DNA from: Chloroflexota bacterium
Lineage (GTDB): Bacteria; Chloroflexota; Dehalococcoidia; Lucifugimonadales; UBA3495
Reading direction: 5' to 3'
Assembly: GCA_028875055.1 (NCBI GenBank)
Contig: JAPPGG010000064.1
Span: 1-64,000, forward strand
DNA length: 64,000 nucleotides
Of this stretch, positions 63,140-64,000 are shown piece after piece. Position numbers and translations under genes: made by a program. How positions within the stretch are numbered: the first letter of the stretch is position 1; each line of letters opens with the position of its first letter. The notes beneath the pieces were generated by a model. The model was not told the origin of the DNA. It did no database searches and was given only the letters and a program-made list of their open reading frames with translations.

Positions 63140-64000
63140 AAGGGTGTGTAAAAGAACAGACGGTGTACCCTCTCTTTGAACGACACGGGCTCGAGGCCCA
63201 AGGGAGGAGGCACACCGCCTATGAGCAAGGAAACCATCAATGACAGCGCCGAGTCAAGGCCCGATTGGGAGCATTTGGAGGACTGGCTCCGGGGCCAGGT
63301 CCAGGGAATGATACAGGAGTTGCTGGAGCAGGAGGTTACGGAGTTCCTGGGCCGGGCGAAGTCGGCCCGGAGGTCTGAGCCGGAGCAGCGCACCGGCTAC
63401 CGGAACGGGTATGGCAAGCCCAGGAAGGTGACGCTGGCTTCGGGAACGATCAAGGTGAGGCGGCCCCGGGTGCGGGACACCGAGGAGCAGTTCGAGAGTC
63501 GGCTGCTGCCCCTGTTCGTCCACCGGAGCCAAACGGTGGCCGACCTGATACCCCGGCTGTACCTGCACGGGCTGTCGGAGGGAGACTTCGACCTGGCGCT
63601 GCGGGGCCTGTTGGGAGAGGACGCGGCGGTGTCGGCTGCCACGGTGGCCCGCCTGAAGGACCAGTGGAACGCGGAGCTGGCCCAGTGGCGCAGCCGTCCC
63701 CTGGACGACATGAAGGTGGTCTACCTGTGGGTGGACGGGGTGTACGTGAAGGCTGGGCTGGAGAAGGATAAGGCGGCGGTGCTGGTGGTGCTGGCGGCGT
63801 TGAGCGACGGCAGGAAGGTGGTGGTGAGCGCTGTGCCGGGCCACCGGGAATCGACCCATAGCTGGTCGGAGGTGCTGCGAGACCTGCGGGACCGGGGGAT
63901 GAACTGTCCCCGGCTGGTGGTGGGAGACGGGCACCTGGGCATCTGGGGTGCGCTGCGCAACGTCTACCCGGAGGCGGCGGAGCAGCGCTGCTGGAACCAC
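63140..64000 (+). mobile_element. IS256-family insertion sequence (left part)
   Basis: The left end lies near 63137-63142, where GGGTGTGTAAAAGAACAG begins and similarity to the interrupted gene stops. The right end is beyond the window. The terminal repeat cannot be confirmed without the other end. Confidence 0.75.
63221..64000 (+). CDS. IS256-family (Mutator-type) transposase, partial
   Basis: 260 codons visible from ATG 63221 (AGGGAGGAGG upstream), running off the window. The N-terminus is EVTEFLGRAKSARRSEPEQRTGYRNGYGKPRKV, followed by VRRPRVRDTEEQFESRLLP and the first catalytic Asp in VVYLWVDGVYVKAGLEKDK. The second Asp region is RLVVGDGHLGIWGALRNVYPEAAEQRCWNH, the diagnostic IS256 run. 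The final catalytic Glu lies outside. It is uninterrupted, so probably a recent insertion. Confidence 0.95.
   Translation, partial: MSKETINDSAESRPDWEHLEDWLRGQVQGMIQELLEQEVTEFLGRAKSARRSEPEQRTGYRNGYGKPRKVTLASGTIKVRRPRVRDTEEQFESRLLPLFVHRSQTVADLIPRLYLHGLSEGDFDLALRGLLGEDAAVSAATVARLKDQWNAELAQWRSRPLDDMKVVYLWVDGVYVKAGLEKDKAAVLVVLAALSDGRKVVVSAVPGHRESTHSWSEVLRDLRDRGMNCPRLVVGDGHLGIWGALRNVYPEAAEQRCWNH

Overview
The window reads as a high-GC bacterial chromosome joined to an accessory island. Chloroflexota (Dehalococcoidia/SAR202-like) is my best guess. It rests on the HspR-GrpE-DnaK cluster, a MoeA fused to a molybdate-binding domain, the dispersed 'CCCTTCGGCAAGCTCA' repeats and a replication-relaxation protein; no rRNA or phylogenetic marker confirms it.

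Core part, 1 to about 17.8 kb: a heat-shock operon (hspR-grpE-dnaK) read leftward from one promoter with a HAIR-like operator; a Zn-ribbon micro-protein; a DUF502 membrane protein; a sulfite-oxidase-like molybdoenzyme; a selD whose frame continues upstream through a UGA at the catalytic Cys17 position (a probable selenoprotein); a frameshifted retropepsin-like gene; two moeA genes (one fused to a periplasmic-binding-like domain) around a HAD phosphatase; a secreted fibronectin-III-like protein; small proteins; a zinc-type oxidoreductase; a CinA-domain protein; a VOC-fold protein; and tRNA-Ile(GAT).

Island, about 17.8 kb to the window end. A large serine recombinase converges on tRNA-Ile and its last codons lie inside the tRNA, which marks an integration boundary. 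It is followed by a ribbon-helix-helix protein, a PGN_0703-like nuclease, a remnant of a second recombinase, a tail-anchored HTH protein and a replication-relaxation protein. The cargo is almost entirely defence genes: McrBC (type IV restriction); a type I RM operon (hsdM ... hsdS-hsdR) with AbiEi/AbiEii and a ThsB-type TIR protein nested inside it; a lipoprotein; an HtrA-like protease with repeated N-terminal motifs; a 1203-residue SIR2/DUF4020-like protein; HigBA; a single-chain restriction-methylation enzyme with a MazF-like toxin; and a 1704-residue protein joining an Mrr/Cap4-like nuclease, a STAND-like P-loop ATPase and a very long C-terminal region. The last is the strongest candidate for a little-described defence system.

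Between the cassettes lie decayed genes (recombinase, PD-(D/E)XK nuclease, type IIG C-terminus, IS110). There are also repeated accessory families: four copies or fragments of an HTH/coiled-coil protein, two copies of a small basic protein, and two inverted copies of the replication-relaxation gene start. An iteron-like array lies near 53.4 kb and an IS256-family transposase is cut by the window end. No CRISPR array, rRNA or second tRNA was seen.
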